Source: JAULZV01 sp964401885 (lineage in GTDB: Bacteria; Patescibacteriota; Minisyncoccia; Phycocordibacterales; JAACPR01). From it: a stretch of DNA of 12,224 nucleotides. The translations under genes and the position numbers were made by a program. The notes beneath the pieces were generated by a model, which ran no database searches, was not told the origin of the DNA, and was given only the letters and a program-made list of their open reading frames with translations. Below are positions 12,040 to 12,224 of this stretch, in pieces (position 1 is the first letter of the stretch; every line of letters starts with the position of its first letter). The DNA is taken from the NCBI GenBank assembly GCA_964401885.1, contig CAYOAC010000021.1, forward strand, positions 1 through 12,224, given 5' to 3'.

Positions 12040-12048
12040 AGTATAGCA
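12040..12048 (-). promoter_or_regulatory. Extended -10 promoter of the Pif1-like helicase
   Basis: TGCTATACT on the minus strand, hexamer ending 9 nt before the ATG at 12030. Leaderless or nearly so. It lies only about 20 bp past the stop of the upstream gene. Confidence 0.5.
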
Positions 12049-12066
12049 TATTTACCCAATCGCCCT

Positions 12067-12224
12067 TTACCTAAACTTTAGAAAAACTTTAATTCCTAAA
12101 ACAATCAAAAGTGATCCTAAAATATAAGCCCACCAAGAACCAAACAGAGAATCCAACCAAGAAATTTGATTTACTGAGGCCAAGTTCTGTTCGGGAGCAT
12201 TTTCTACATTTTCCATTTCTGTTT
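12067..12224 (-). CDS. C-terminal end of a membrane protein (cut by the window edge)
   Basis: Open frame on the minus strand entering from position 12224 and ending at TAA (12067). An ATG at 12216 gives 49 residues, MENVENAPEQN at the start and LKFR at the end, but the frame stays open to the edge, so this may be an internal Met. Residues about 29-46 counted from that Met (WAYILGSLLIVLGIKVF) form a membrane helix followed by a short basic end, so the preceding part would be outside or in the membrane. No promoter-like box fits in the 8 nt left before that ATG. Family unknown. Confidence 0.5.
   Translation of the reverse strand, partial: TEMENVENAPEQNLASVNQISWLDSLFGSWWAYILGSLLIVLGIKVFLKFR

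Noticed and set aside
1..12224. CRISPR arrays, tRNA/rRNA genes, insertion sequences, attachment sites
   Set aside because: No regularly spaced identical repeats, no cloverleaf-like sequence, no transposase or integrase, and no flanking direct repeats around the GC-richer pair were seen.

Overview
The window is AT-rich DNA that looks like a Candidate Phyla Radiation (Patescibacteria) chromosome, most like Parcubacteria or Nomurabacteria. The evidence is compositional and by gene family: secreted proteins made of short G-Y-A-[WY] repeats joined to a PG_binding_1 domain, a DEAD-box helicase with a Gly/Ser/Arg-rich N-terminus, DUF4349, a GH18-like secreted hydrolase, a Pif1-type helicase with a C-terminal HTH, and many small one-helix membrane proteins. 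TGA is used as a stop (genes ending at 1294 and 8991), so the code is standard (table 11), not the UGA-Gly code of Gracilibacteria/Absconditabacteria. The exact lineage cannot be fixed from this window.

Layout. 1-761: N-terminal part of the ribosome-associated GTPase TypA/BipA (minus strand, runs off the window). 822-1620: a two-gene unit of small membrane proteins (one YtxH-like) ending in a strong terminator. 1736-3185: a two-gene unit for exported cell-surface proteins (repeat plus peptidoglycan-binding protein, then an Lcl/DUF1566 protein). 3186-3353: an intergenic region with a palindromic, apparently bidirectional promoter, a possible short plus-strand transcript and a long bidirectional terminator. 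3354-4829: a DEAD-box RNA helicase with a strong promoter and a folded leader of about 150 nt. 4856-5824: a DUF4349 membrane protein. 5920-6933: a GH18-like exported hydrolase. 7007-7213 (+): a small membrane protein overlapping tail-to-tail with a GIY-YIG protein (7170-7445), which follows dgkA (7450-7845). 7900-8946 (+): pyrD, divergent from dgkA. 8951-10074: a pair of tandem paralogous membrane proteins that look like minimal SPFH/prohibitin-like domains, with higher GC than their surroundings and their own promoter, leader inverted repeat and terminator. 10079-10213: a 44-residue membrane peptide. 10267-12030: a Pif1-like helicase. 12067-12224: the C-terminal end of another membrane protein, cut by the window edge.

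Working together. Most of the window is housekeeping plus envelope biology: translation-linked GTPase and RNA helicase, undecaprenol/diacylglycerol kinase, pyrimidine synthesis, and several exported or membrane-anchored proteins. Expression signals are uniform. Nearly every transcription unit starts with an extended -10 box (TGn followed by a TATAAT-like hexamer), and in most units that box sits only 6-9 nt before the ATG, so transcripts should be leaderless. No convincing Shine-Dalgarno sequence was seen before any gene, including genes inside operons. The least explained parts are the palindromic promoter/small transcript region (3186-3353), the folded helicase leader (4641-4795), and the tandem SPFH-like pair (8991-9969).
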